Part shown: one piece after another, positions 1-13,200 of the stretch
How positions within the stretch are numbered: position 1 is the first letter of the stretch
Layout: the number at the start of each line of letters is the position of its first letter
From: Apteryx mantelli
Lineage: Eukaryota; Chordata; Aves; Apterygiformes; Apterygidae
Direction of reading: 5' to 3'
Length of the DNA stretch: 64,000 nt
Assembly: GCF_036417845.1 (NCBI RefSeq)
Contig: NC_089982.1
Coordinates: 60,897,684-60,961,683, forward strand
Program-made: the position numbers and the translations under genes
Notes under the pieces: generated by a model
Seen by the model: the letters and a program-made list of their open reading frames with translations, nothing else
Databases searched by the model: none
Told to the model about the DNA's origin: nothing

Positions 1-2160
1 TGTAGGTGAGGGTTATTTTATAGTAAGGAAGAGAAGTGGGCAATTTCATCCTATCACTTGAAAAGTCCTCACACAAAATACTTAAATGAACTCTCCACAG
101 AAGTCATTCTGCTTTGAGCAGCCTGAATAGTATAGTCTTGTCCAAGTCCTTTATTCTAACATCATTTAATACAAACCAAAAGCTACCTTTACAATCCTGA
201 TGCTTAACAACTGAGATCTACACTGAAATCACGCTGTTATCAGCAGTGCCATTTTTCCTGTCTGGTGTAATTTCCTGTCCGCTAACCCAGGGAGCCTTCT
301 TGCTAATGTGTGCTCTGACCTGCAGGGCCGCACACAGCTAACACACCAGCAGGCATTTGATGATGGCATTTCACAGCAGCCGCTAGGATGTGCAGTGTCC
401 AAGTACACAGACCTCCAAATTTTATTCCAGAGGATCTGGACCACTGTGTTGCATCTGGCCAGAAATGCCCTCAAATACAGATGAGATATGACTTATGGAA
501 AGTCAAACCTCAGCCCTAATCCAACTTAAAGGCATTTTCATTTACAGAAAGAGACCAAACATAAATCCACTGTTTATTGTTTGGCTGCCCTTTCCCCAGC
601 TCTCCAGCTTCTAGTATCAGACATCTTCATTATCTCCCCCTCCTGCATAAGTTGTATTTTTATTTACATCTCAAACTCCCAGAGGCCATTACTGTAAGAG
701 GTTGAGGACCATCCATGATAGGACCAAACTGAAACATGAAGTGCTAAGCATATTAAAAAAAGATCAGAAGGATTCACAGGAACTGTTTGCAGAATACCCA
801 TGCTCAAACTATGTCCTCTCTCAGCATTTACCCAGCAGACATCTCCGTCTCCTCAGTAGACGGAAAAACAATGGTTACTTCCCATTGAGCTCCAGGGGTC
901 TTCCTCCCTGAGAGAACAGTAAAAAGCCTTTGCTCTGAGTCAAATCTCCCTTTGAGTTAGCACACACCTACCTTTCCAAACTAAACCTTTCCAAACTAAA
1001 CCACCCTCTACCTCACTCTTGGCTTATGACATTATTTCTTGGGTCGCTGGCATGCAGAACAAAAGTCACCACGATCGGTGGTAGGCAACTGGCAATATGC
1101 TGCACAAGCTGAATCACTTCCTTGCTATTCTGAAGGCTACAACACTGACCTGCACAATAAGAGTCAACACCAAGAGCCAAGTTGCTGTAATACCATTTTA
1201 ATAAATCCAGCAACCCTCAGATTTAAAAAAAGGAGAAAAATCAGCAGCAACAGGGCTGTCCCAAAGCCCATCCAAGCTTCATCAGTAACACAAATGTGTT
1301 AAAATTGTGTTCTGAAAAACTACAGTATAATTTGGTTGCCAGGAATACCATTTTATTGGTAAGCCTTGTAAAGCTGAGTGGGAAAATCTTACATGTGAAA
1401 TCATTCTAATGATAATTTCTAAATTAACTGGTGACAACTCTTGTGTGAGACAGCTGACACCTGTATTTCCTAAGGCCATAAGTTAGAAACAGTCTCTTCC
1501 AATATGCTGCTAACCCTGAGCAGCTGCGGGGGAGGGAAAGACCCCTTGTTAAAATGAATCCTTTGGGACAGTAAAGCTGGGAACTAGCACTTCCATTCCC
1601 CCTTTGCTTAAACAACAAGAGTCACAAAGCAGAAGGACCACAGTGTCAGCCAAGGAAGGAAGAAACTGCATAGCTATGAAAGTTTATGACATCCCGTGGG
1701 TAAGAAAGCAGCGATCACCAAGCATAATGCAGTAAGGTTTAAGTAACTCTGCAGTTTCATAGTGTCCTGTGTGTCGCACAGTCAATACAACACCCCAGTC
1801 TCCATTTTATTCCAAAAACCTGATATACCATCAGAATATCAGTGTCAAGTTCTGCAAAAAGAAAATTATCATTATCTCAATCTTTTGGTACAATATTTGT
1901 TTTTGTCATTTTGAAGAGCTGTCAGAATTTTAAATTATTAGGCAGCGCCATAGGGGTGAGGGTGTTGGGAGTAAAAATTCGGGGAGGGAGGAGGGAAGTG
2001 AGGATGGCATTCCATAGATCAAATGGTATCAAATTTATCATTGTGCAGACATTTGTTCCCGGTTCTACCAGTTACTGCATGTCACAAGCTACGAGCAACA
2101 TGAGAGCAGTTCCTAAATTTGTCCAAAAGGAAGGAGTCATTTGGACTTGTTGCAAAGGCT

Positions 2161-2205
2161 TAAGGATAAAGGACAGAAAAAAAAAAGAAAAAAAAAAAGA
2201 CACAG
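2161..2205 (+). repeat. A-rich purine tract
   Basis: Two long A runs separated by G, on the plus strand. Simple sequence; could be an old poly(A) tail but no element body was recognised beside it. Confidence 0.7.
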
Positions 2206-2654
2206 CCAGAAGCTCCAGACCTGACCTATTTTGAAGATGTCCACAGCAAAAGAGAAACAATGCCCTTTACTAACAGACTAATTGCATGTGCTAGCTGAGA
2301 AAGTTCAGCCCAACAGCTGTAAGCAATGTCACAACAAGAGCACAACACTGCACTTGGCACAAGACAGGACTACCTCAGCTGCCCTCCTGACGACTGCTGA
2401 GATAGTTTAAAGAAAAATATAATTTGTTTTTTTGACATGCAAGCAACAAAGAGCAGTTAAAAGAAATCTGAGTTACTTTTTCTTTGCCCATATCAATTCA
2501 AAGACAAACACAACTGCTCTCTTGAAAGAAGTTCAAGCGGGCTACTATCGGAGACTTAGCCTCACCCTCTCCTTTCCCACTCAGTGAAGAAAATAAACCA
2601 CACACACCAGCTACAAATAATAACACCCAGAAACTCCAAGAGTTTCACAACTGC

Positions 2655-2750
2655 CCCTTAAAGAAGGGGAAAAAAAAGAAGAAAAAAGAAAGAAAAAGCC
2701 ACACGCAAACACAACTTGAAAAAAACACACACAAACACAACTTCTAGAAA
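2655..2750 (+). repeat. A-rich/CA-rich low-complexity stretch
   Basis: Purine A/G run followed by AC-rich sequence in which a 15-base segment, acacaaacacaacttnn-like, is present twice about 30 bases apart. Low complexity. Confidence 0.6.
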
Positions 2751-5700
2751 GGTCAAAAATTTGAGAAAATGAGAAAAAAACATAAAACCAAATGCTAGAG
2801 TTTCAAAACGTCCTCATTAGCCAACGGCATCTGTCTAATATCTGTCTAGGCTATTTGAGTAGCTTACTTCATGTCAAAATTTCATTCCTTGAATCAACAT
2901 CTGCTCTAAATGGCTAATGTACAGAAGAGAAGGATGGAATTGTCTTTAGTTTCTCCGAAAGAATATATTTGAGAAGACAAAGTTGCAGTTTATAAACTAC
3001 ATTTCTTTAAAATCTGTGTATATCGATCAAAATCCAGCAGTCTTTTTGGTTCTGCTTTTTACCCAGCCAGATAGTTTGTTCTCATCTTTGAACTAAATAG
3101 AAAAAATATGAGAGTCTATTTAAAACATGAGCAGCCAGAAACTTTAGCATTCAAGTTAAGCACCCTACTCTGCGGTATGAGGTTAACCTCAAACGCTTAG
3201 AGGGTGGTTTAAAGCACCAAGCTATGGTTTGCTTAAGATTAGCTACCCTGCTTTTAACCAAGCAACCAACATATCACTGCCTTCCCGCTGCAATTCCTAC
3301 TTCCTAGGGTCGCCTGCAGCCCCGGGGCCTGCCCTGAGGAGGGAGCTAAAGAGACAAGAGAGGGCACAGGCCTAGGGTGCAGGACACCTTCGGTCACCTG
3401 TCAGCATTTCGCATACACGCAGAAGTCTTAGGGACGGGCCAAAACTGAAATAATCCTCATTAAAAGCAGTGTGAAACTGCTGTAAATATTATTCAAGGGG
3501 AGAACTTGACTCCACTGCAGTCAAAAATTCAGACATCCAGTCACAGCCAAAAGAAGAGAAAGCAGTAGATTATGTGGGATGTGGATTTTAGGCTAATTTT
3601 TACAACACCTTCCCAGCCTTCTATGTATTCCCTACCAGACAGCAGCCTACCCATATCAAAAACCCATGAGCACATGCTCATGCACGCACAGAAAATTTTC
3701 GGGCTAAGCGAAGTGCCCCCCGGGAGGTACACAGTGTGCAAGGCACACTGCAGTTGTGTCGAGGGAGGCCTTTCACACGGCGTGGGAGTGCAGAATGTGC
3801 CATGCGATCCCAGCCTACCCCAGGAGGAAGGGAGCAGAGGGAAGGACAAACAGCACAACGCAGCAGCAACGCTGGAACAGCAGCAGAGGGGACCAGATGT
3901 GGACAAGGAACACAACTCTAGCTTAGCTTAGACACAGTTACTCAAGGTGCAAGGGCTCTAGTCCTTTCATGAGATTAATAATCTAAGATCAATTTAGGGG
4001 CCTGATGTGCACACAGGCACTTGGCAAATAAAAGTTGATACACTGTTCTTGTGAACCCTTTGCATCTGAGAAAGTGGATTCTCTCCTTGTTGGATTTAGT
4101 TACGGCAGTGGTAACAATTTACCTTATATATCATATATTGTAAAATGGAACATTAGATTAAATCCACATTCTGGCATATTTTATTAGATTTTCAACTGAT
4201 ATCCCACCACCACCACCAGCTAAAGCTGTGCCTAAAGGCTGTTCCATGGTCTGCTCAGCATTTGAGTGGGTGAGCACTAAGCTAGAACAGGTCCTGGTGG
4301 GGCTCGAGAGGTCCCACAGACAGTGGGCAACCTCCGTGCCATCCCTTCTGCAGGCACAGTGTGGACACGCCAGTGCCCTAGACTGTGCAGCCCTTAAACA
4401 GTGTGGAAACATTACAAGTCTCATTGTCAGGAAAAATAAGAGTGAGTGGAAAAGTTTAGTACATGTCCTTAATTTGAGAGATGGAAATAATCGAGTCACA
4501 GGTGTTGCTAAGGCATTTGAATTTCACCTGCAGTGGCTGACAGCAGGTTAGTAGTAGCCTCCTTTGAGGCCCACAAGCCTTTTGGGTGAGACGTAACAGG
4601 AGAGAGGGAGGGTGACAAGGTTTCCCCAGCCAGACGCCTGAGGGGAAAGGCAGGGAGAGAGAATTCCAAGTGCAGTTGGCCACATTTGAGATATTTGGTT
4701 TCAGCGTACGTTTTAGAAAAGGAATGGTATGCTTAAGCCTGGCCACAGGCATCGGTCAAGCTCTTGATATAGCCACCCCCTTCCTGAGCTTTCCCTGTTC
4801 CACTGGCATCAGTCGTACAGCTGGATGAGTCCGCTAACAGGCTGGCACTTGGTCTTGCGTGACAAATGGGCTGCAGTGCGCACAACTGACAGACACGGCG
4901 ACACTTTACCGAAGGCATTCATGCTTCACTGTTTATTATAGACCATTTTCCCGGCAGCACATGCACTAGAGCTGACTAATGATACTGTGTCTCATTTCAG
5001 ATCTCCAAGTTCAAAAAGCTGCTTCCAGCTGGACCTAGGAATGAAAGCCCATGAAAGCTAGAGGCAGCATGTGCACCTGCATGTTTGAGGATGACAAGCC
5101 TGGCTCCCCCAAGCTCCTGGGATCCCAAATGAAGGAGGGTCTGCAGTGTCGCGACCCCCACCACCACCTCAAGACATGGTGGAGGCACAGCCCAGAGAAC
5201 ACCTCACCAGCAGAAGGCCAGAGAGCTGCCATAGCACCAGGTCAGGCTGCAGGTCCTGCATTTTGTGAGGGGCCAGCTGGGTATTTGTATTTACACAGTT
5301 GTGCTTTCGCCTGGCACAAACAGGGGCTACCGGTGGCAGAAATGCAAGCTGATACCTTGAAGGCAGAGAGGTTTGGTGGGAGTGGGGGGAAAAACCCACA
5401 CACACCACAATATTTTTCTGGGCATTTAGCATGACTGAACTAGTCTTGCTCTTCAGTATCACATGAGGTGAACAGAGGCACCAATCCAGAGGGAAAGATA
5501 CAACAGCCATCAAAAGCAGTTGAAATTTGTAATAGGTGAGTCAAGAGGCAGAAAGACTTTGTGGTTCGGTTTGCTGGAGACCTAAACAGGACAGTATTTA
5601 TTGCACAAAAGATGTTGGGACAGGCTGCAAATACATCAAGGCACTTAAAGGCACCGTGCAACAACAGTACCAACCCAGCACTCGGGAATCTTTTGACAGC

Positions 5701-7208
5701 CCGGTGTTAGGTCAGAGGCCTGGTAGATGTCCACAGCAACAGCAGAGCAGGTTCCCAGGTTCAGCAATGATGAGATCTGTGCTATCACAAGTTAAATTCT
5801 CACAAATCTCTTATTTTGAACAGAGGATGTGCAAGAGACTGAATCAGGAATGAAAGCAGTGTGGAAATTCAGTTGCTATGAGAGCTACAAAACACTCTAA
5901 ACAGGGCAATTCCAACCCGGATACTTGTGATCCAACTAATCATGCCCTCTTTCATGTGAATCATTATCCAGTGAAGAGCTGGTGGATTAAAAAAAAAAAA
6001 ACAGAAAAAAACCCACACAAATGCATGCTATTTCCCAGCAGGCCAGCCAAGCATAATGAAAAAGGATGCTGTGCTCAAACAACCTCACCTCATAGCAAAG
6101 CCCACGCACTCAGAGGTTGAAGTCAGCACGCAGAGATGGGGGATCTTTTGGCCAGAGCTAAGGGCCAGCCTAAAGCAGACAGCATCGGGAAAAGGACTGA
6201 ACTTTGGGGGCTGCCTCCAGCTGCACGCAGCAGGCCACCATCTTCATTTCTCTAACCTTGATCCCCTAACTGAATCAAAAGGGATGGGATTAAAGGAGAG
6301 GTGTCCTGCATCCATGTATTCAACATTGTTTATATAGCCAGATGAAATAAAAGACAGTTGAGATCTGACATTCAAAATCCTACTTCAGTCTCTGCGTGTC
6401 ATCCTCCTTTGACTCAAGCACATGTGAACATTTGAAAAAGGAACTTCAACTGAACATGTCATAACATTGTTATGTTGAAACTCATTTTCTCCTCAAATAA
6501 AGATGGTGATTCTCCTGATTTTGACAGTCACAAATGTCTGCACAGGAACTGAATTCACAGAATAAGTTTAAGCTTTGAAGCCATCTTTCTCCAGGCAAAA
6601 ATTAATACAGCAAGCAAGTAGTTTACATAAAGCTTGGCTATTTAGTTCTAGTGAGCCAATAAACTGCTTCTGAAAAAAAATTAAGAAAAATTCTAGTTTT
6701 TAGAATTTGTAATCGTCACATTTACTTACATACTGAAAGAAAAACAAAGAAAACCAATCAAGCTCTTTAAGAAATGCTAAGATCTGTCACCAATCTTATA
6801 CCAACTTTGTTTATTCAAATTTGCGACTAAGAGTAACTTTGCAAATCTTTATATATTGTAGTTTGCTTGCTTATTTCCTCCCATTTTCATATTTGCATTT
6901 AGAAACATTGTGTCTGAAATAACATTTAATGAGTGAACTGAATAGTCATACAGTGGAAGATATCAGTAAAACACTGTTTTTTATTCAAAATGTTCAAGTT
7001 GTTTCTAATAACAAATTTAAGCACTACAGGATTGCTTGCAAACATTTCAGAGTAGCAGCACTTTCAGTTAAATGCTAAGAGATGCTGATCAGACCAATCA
7101 CAGGAGTAAGACTACTATTAAGCCTGCAGAACATTTCCTACTCTCCATACCCTAAAATTTGAGGACTGAGGTTAATTAGATAAAGACCAATAAATTATGC
7201 CTGTCTTC

Positions 7209-7244
7209 TGTATTTCTGCATGTATTTCTGCCTGTATTTCTGCA
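7209..7244 (+). repeat. 12-bp tandem repeat, three copies
   Basis: TGTATTTCTGCA, TGTATTTCTGCC, TGTATTTCTGCA in direct succession; one mismatch in the middle copy. Sits in LIMCH1 intron 1. Confidence 0.95.
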
Positions 7245-10200
7245 ATAGCACCCAGAAAACATAGAAAGGGTTAGCCAGCAGCCTTATTCCACTCTATAGA
7301 ACTGAAAGTCTGATTTTCAGAAATGGGAAACTGATGGTGCTCACACATATAAAGGAATGGGGAAAAAAAAACAAGTCCCAGTTGTGATGCCCACACTTGC
7401 CAGTAGGATATAACCACCTTCTTTACTGTATTTGTTTGTTTGTTTTCCTAAAACCAGTCTGAGATAATGTCTGGGTCAAGCTAGTGCAATGGGCACATTC
7501 CAGCTTCAAAAATCTCTTGTTTACTCCTCTTTCGGGTAGCTTCATCCTGTCAGCTCTTCCCCTTACTTCAAGGTCAGCTACAGTGGGAAACAGGGTGTAT
7601 TCTCAGTCTTTCAGAAACCATCTGTACCTACAAGATTTAACATAAAAAGGTATTTTTCTTGGTGCCTGATTATCAAGTGTCTGCCATGCAACTTTCCACA
7701 TTCTCTTTGCCATCAACAGAAACCTGCACAAAGCCACCTTGTGCTAAAATCTCAAGTTTCTCCTCATTTCTACAAGAGACATTAGCTGCAAGCATTTTCC
7801 CAGGGTTCCAGCCAAAACTTATTTCGCCTGCTTGTGTCCCCATTTGGGAGCCTGTCCTCTCCTTCTGCCCACTGTCATAGTGCAACTATTGTTCTGAGAG
7901 ATGATTTCATGCCAACACACCAAGAGAGAGCAGTATGATGTAGACCCTGTGCTTCAAAGCCAGACAGATAAGATTTCCTTTCTGATCAACACTTATCTTA
8001 CTAAAATGGTAATAGAAGGCTTATAATGGCATCCTAAAACTTACCTCAACTTAAATATATAGTTTTCTGATTCCCTGAAGCTTTTCTTTCAGATAAGCCT
8101 GCTCATTTTACAGTCACAGCACAAAGGCAGATACAAAACCCAAGCTTCTATCATAATAACATTTAAAGGGTCACCACGTAGCTTCCACATAGCCAAAATG
8201 TTTTAAAAACTGAAGAGTCTCCAAGGCGGAGCTGATTCTCTAAGGTGAGACAGAAACTTACCTTCTACCTGAATTTGATACATGTCCCCAGAGCCTTCCA
8301 AGAATTAGCTGCAGGGAAATGTGATGTCATTTTAAGTGTATGCATGTGTGTGTACTTAATACACAGCCTTAGCCACCTTTCATTAGGCCTACCAGCATCA
8401 CAAAGGAACAGAATCATCAGCTAGCAGGATCTGAGCTGATGAACAATTTGCCTCAAAAATATTCAATGTATTTTACAATGAAAGAGTTGGATGTTAAGAC
8501 AACACTGTCCTACAATTCCACTGAAAGTCCTATATGGTGACAGGACTCATTCATGCCCAAAGAAGGGAAGCAGTAGCAAAGAAGGAAAAAAAAGATGGTT
8601 TGGATTGATCCCAGGTTCCTTACAATATTTCTTTAAGAATATTTTGTTTTGGCAAATGCCTACTATTTGTGAACATTAACATAGTTTGTTTTTGAATTCA
8701 AAACATATTATTGTATTGTGAGGTCACATCAGACTTGGATCCTCTAAGTCTTCCTGCTTCTGTAATATTGCATTTGTTCATTGATTACCAGAATGAAGTA
8801 AAATTTACTATGGTTCCTAGGAACAGATGCAATTCCAACAGAACTCTTTAATTTCTGCTTCCAATGCTACAAAAACAGACATAAGTCTATTCTTGTTGAA
8901 TGTACCTAACAGCCTTACATAGCTTTTACAGCTTGTAGTTGAGTCAAAAGAGGAAAGTGAAATTTGAAGATTATGTTTGAGCTAAAAATAGATCCCTGTG
9001 CTTCAGTTCTGCCACAAGATATTTTAAAGAGTTCCACATGAATACTATTCTACAGCACACAAAAACTGAACGTAGTGGGAATTAAATAAATCATTTCAAT
9101 TTGACTTTTCACTCTAATTACAGAAGTTACTGAAAATGTTATTGAGAGAAAAACAGATTTAGAATTGCCTGGTGATAGCAAGCAGATCCACTACCAAGAC
9201 AAATTGACAGAACAGATTTCCAAGCCTTTATGACAGACAAATTTTGATCTATTAACCTTCACATTAGGAATTCCAGCTAAAGAATTCAGAAAACCTGAAT
9301 ACCAAGGAATAGATGTCTCCACATAACAGGACAGACGTTACTGAATATTATGCCCAGTCCTCTTTCCTGCCACAGGTCATTTCAAAATTCCTGACATATG
9401 GACTCCTAATTCATCATGACTTCTTCTCACTTCCAAAAAATGATCATAAACATGAAAAATATGTTATATTCCAGTTGAAATGTGTATAGTGAGCCAGAAA
9501 ATTCATGCTGGACAAGCTCTTTGATGGGCTTTTTCCAGGGAAGGGAAGACAAAAAGTCTGCAATGCCTGGTCAAAGCATTAATAATTACAGCAGTTTATT
9601 ATCTATTAGCAGGGGAAATAAATTACTAGGATTCTATCCTGGTAGGGGAAAAAAAAAGAAAAAAAAGGGATGGTTCATAGCCCAAGGGGATTTCAGACCT
9701 GCTTCCTAGCCATTAGAACCAGCAAGGGTGGCACATGCTTCCAGATCTTGTGACACAACAGCAGCCACACTGCTCTCGTTTAGGTCACTGACTGCTTTAA
9801 AGCATCACAAGGCAGTGAGGTATGGGAATGATGGGGCTACGAAAACAGAAGGAAATGGGAGACAGAGCTGTCTGAGAACAATCAAGAGCAAAGAACTGAC
9901 AATAAGACCAGAAAAATCATTAGGTCATTTGATGCGATATCACAGGAGAGTGAGTTTAAAAGGCTCAGAGAGAAACAGTTCAGGCAAGGACATGACATTT
10001 CCTTGCTTGCTGTGTAATTTAAAGGTAGGTAGCAGAGGGAGGAAAGAACAGCAAGGAGCTGAAGAGATGGTCTTGTATTTCAGTAACACGGTTACTGAGA
10101 TTTGAATACTATCCTGGCTTGTGCCACAGTACTCAGTTGTGTTACTAGTCAAGTCATTTAAACTAAGCTTTTCATAGCTGATCACTAGTCACACGTTACT

Positions 10201-13200
10201 CATTTACTATGAGTGCCTGGCATCCCAGTGCATGGAAGAGAGCCATAGCTGTGCCTCTATAATGCTACAGAATGCTAAGCACATTGCAAAGAATAAAAGG
10301 TCCTAAGAGTCTCAAATTAGCATACAGTCTTGAATCTATTTTCTCTGTGCCACAGTCCCTGTACTTACAGCGATGCCATGAAATAAGATTTGTGTTTGCA
10401 AAGAACTTTTTTTGCAAAGATACTGTGGAGATGAGCACCACAAAAGTCTGAGAAAGTTAGCAATTCTGTCCTCAGGATTTGGTTTGAATAGCACATAATA
10501 AACATGGCAAAGGATTGCACGTTGAACAGTAAGGAGAAAGTGAAACACTGAATAGTTGTTCATTAAGAGCAGCACTATTCACTCTGTGCACTAAAGAGAT
10601 GCTCAGAAGAAACACAGCAGTGACCACGTATTTAATATGCATGCACATGAAGAATTGAGCTTGCAGAGACACTATTATATTATTTAGCAAGCCTGACCTT
10701 GCAAATTTCATCACATTCTTCTAGACTGAAGATGGAAACTTAGACATGCAATTATTCAAAAAATAAGTCTCAATTCACTAGCATTTAGCAGTCTTCAGTG
10801 AGATCAGGTTCTGAGATGCTGGATACTGTACGAGTAAAGTAAAAACCTATCCATTGCTCCAGAGAACATACAGCACACTTGGTATTTTACTGTTTTTGTG
10901 TTTGCACATGCAACTCAGCCTAACAAATGCTGCAAGCATAGGACAGGACATGAACTGCCAAAGAACTGAACAATCAGATAAAATGTATGCTCAAATGAAT
11001 AATAATAAAAAGGTTTAAGAATTTAAATTTTAACTTAAATTTGATGGAAGAAGCCAAATAGCCTAGCTGGGCTTTAGTGGAGGCTAAAACTCCAGCAGTA
11101 GCCCATGCATAGCAGAGATACTCTATGTAGATAAAAGAATATCATTTGCATTAGTATTCACTTGTCTTCTTATATAAGCCCTACTGTTCATGACAGCATG
11201 AAGCTGGCCATTCAGGTACTGCACACAGGAAAGCTCCATTGCTTTGGAAAATTAGGTATTCCAAGAGTAATATATTGAGCTTTCTTCATCTCTGTGCAAT
11301 ATTATACCAACTGGTCTGTATGGTATTAGAAGCAACCATAACTGGTTAAAAAAATCATGCAATATATCTAAGAAATGCAGGTCATTTATTTTCCCATAGC
11401 GAACAGCTGCTTGTTTATCCTTTGGGTTATGGAACTTACTTCTGTTAACTTAAAGTCACAACAAAAGAAAGCAAAGTAAACTGACTAAGACAAATTACTC
11501 TTAGAAAGCATGCTAAATTTCTAAGGCAAAACTGCAAGTCTCCTGTAAAAGTTTAAGGATATAATCTTATGATAATAATAACAATTATTATCCAGAAGGA
11601 GCCACTCAAAATCTCAAGCTACAAAACTTATCCTAAAATTAGAGTGCTAGAGGACAAAGCTAGGGAATATCTAGAGTTGATACTGAAAGATAGTAATGAA
11701 AAGCTATCACCAATGATAGAAATCTGTGTCTTCTAAGACACAGATTTATGAAATCTCCCAGTCAGGGACTAAATAATTAAAGAGGTCATCTCCAGCTAGA
11801 ATCTTGACTCCAGCCTGGACCACAGTCAAAGTCTGTCAAACTCCAGTAATACCAGTAATACAAGTATCACACAGGAATTTCTGTCGGCTTGAGCACAGAG
11901 ACTGAGGATTGATCACACCCACACTGTCACACCTCTGCTGCCCCTTTCAGCTTTCCTTTCTGAAGGACTCCCTACCAATGTTTATCAGACAGACTTCTGA
12001 GGAGCCATCTCTTAAGAGTAACTTTATAAAGGTATCCAGCCACAGAAAAATTAAATTCTTCCCAAATAAGCACAATCCCAGGGCAAGAAATACCAGTTCA
12101 TACATGTGCCTGTGTGCGTCCTTGCTGGCTCCACAGCCAGGACTGACCTGGACAACACTTCCCAACAGAGCTCCAGCTCGCCCACCCTCCCAGGCAGTCC
12201 CACAAGACACTGCTCACAGGGAGGGGGGAAGGAAGGACAACAGCTCAGAGGTACACCATAGGCAGAGGGCAGGCATGACCAGCACCCAGCATCTTCTGCA
12301 CAATCTGGCCAAGCATTACACAACCAGAAATATTTCAATAGAAACTGAACATGAATGGCTGTTTTAAGGGAAACTTCTAATTTAAAAGAAAAAAATTAGG
12401 ACATTGTAAACTATTTTATACAACTATCATTTAAATGAAAATGGAAGGGTGTTGGTGAGCTTTTGGGTTTGTGAGGCAGGGGTGGAATTTTCACTTTAAT
12501 CGCAAAAAAAAGAGGCCCAGAAAGCCATGTTCCCTTCACACTTCTACCAAGCTCAGCTGCGTGATGTGCACAACATTACTTAATCTGTGCCCATCACCAG
12601 TAAAAGCAACTGAAATGCCCTGTCTGTGCATCTCAGCACAAGGGAGTCCTGCACCCATCCTTGGAACAGCCAAGTACAAGACCGTACAAACAGAAGGCAG
12701 GAAATTTAAATTCTTTGTTCTTTAACAGAAAGCTGGACATATAAATTGAGTTTTCCATTTAAGAAAAATATTAGTTTCTCAACACTTGTCTAGTAAATCT
12801 TTCTGCCAATAAACCTTAATTAAGCAAACCAGGGTTTTTTCATATTCTTCAGTTTCAAGAAGATGAACTTTTTGATTACAGACATGGTAGCAGGAATTTA
12901 TTTTTGTTTATTAAATAAGATTTAACACTGTTCTCTCCTTCCAGAGACAGACTTCTGTTGTGTCAGATCTCACACACAAACACACACCTGTTTTTCTACA
13001 TATTTTCCAAATATAAGATGGACTGATATTTTAAAACTGTGGCATCTTAAACCAAAGTCAGTGAAGTCTAAAAATACAACACACATCAGCTGAACAGAGT
13101 ACTGGAAACTTAACTCCTGTTGAAAGATCATCAGTTCTTTTGCCCTTCTATTCATGTCTTTGCTCTTTCCAATAATGAAAACCACCTTTGTTTCTCTCCT

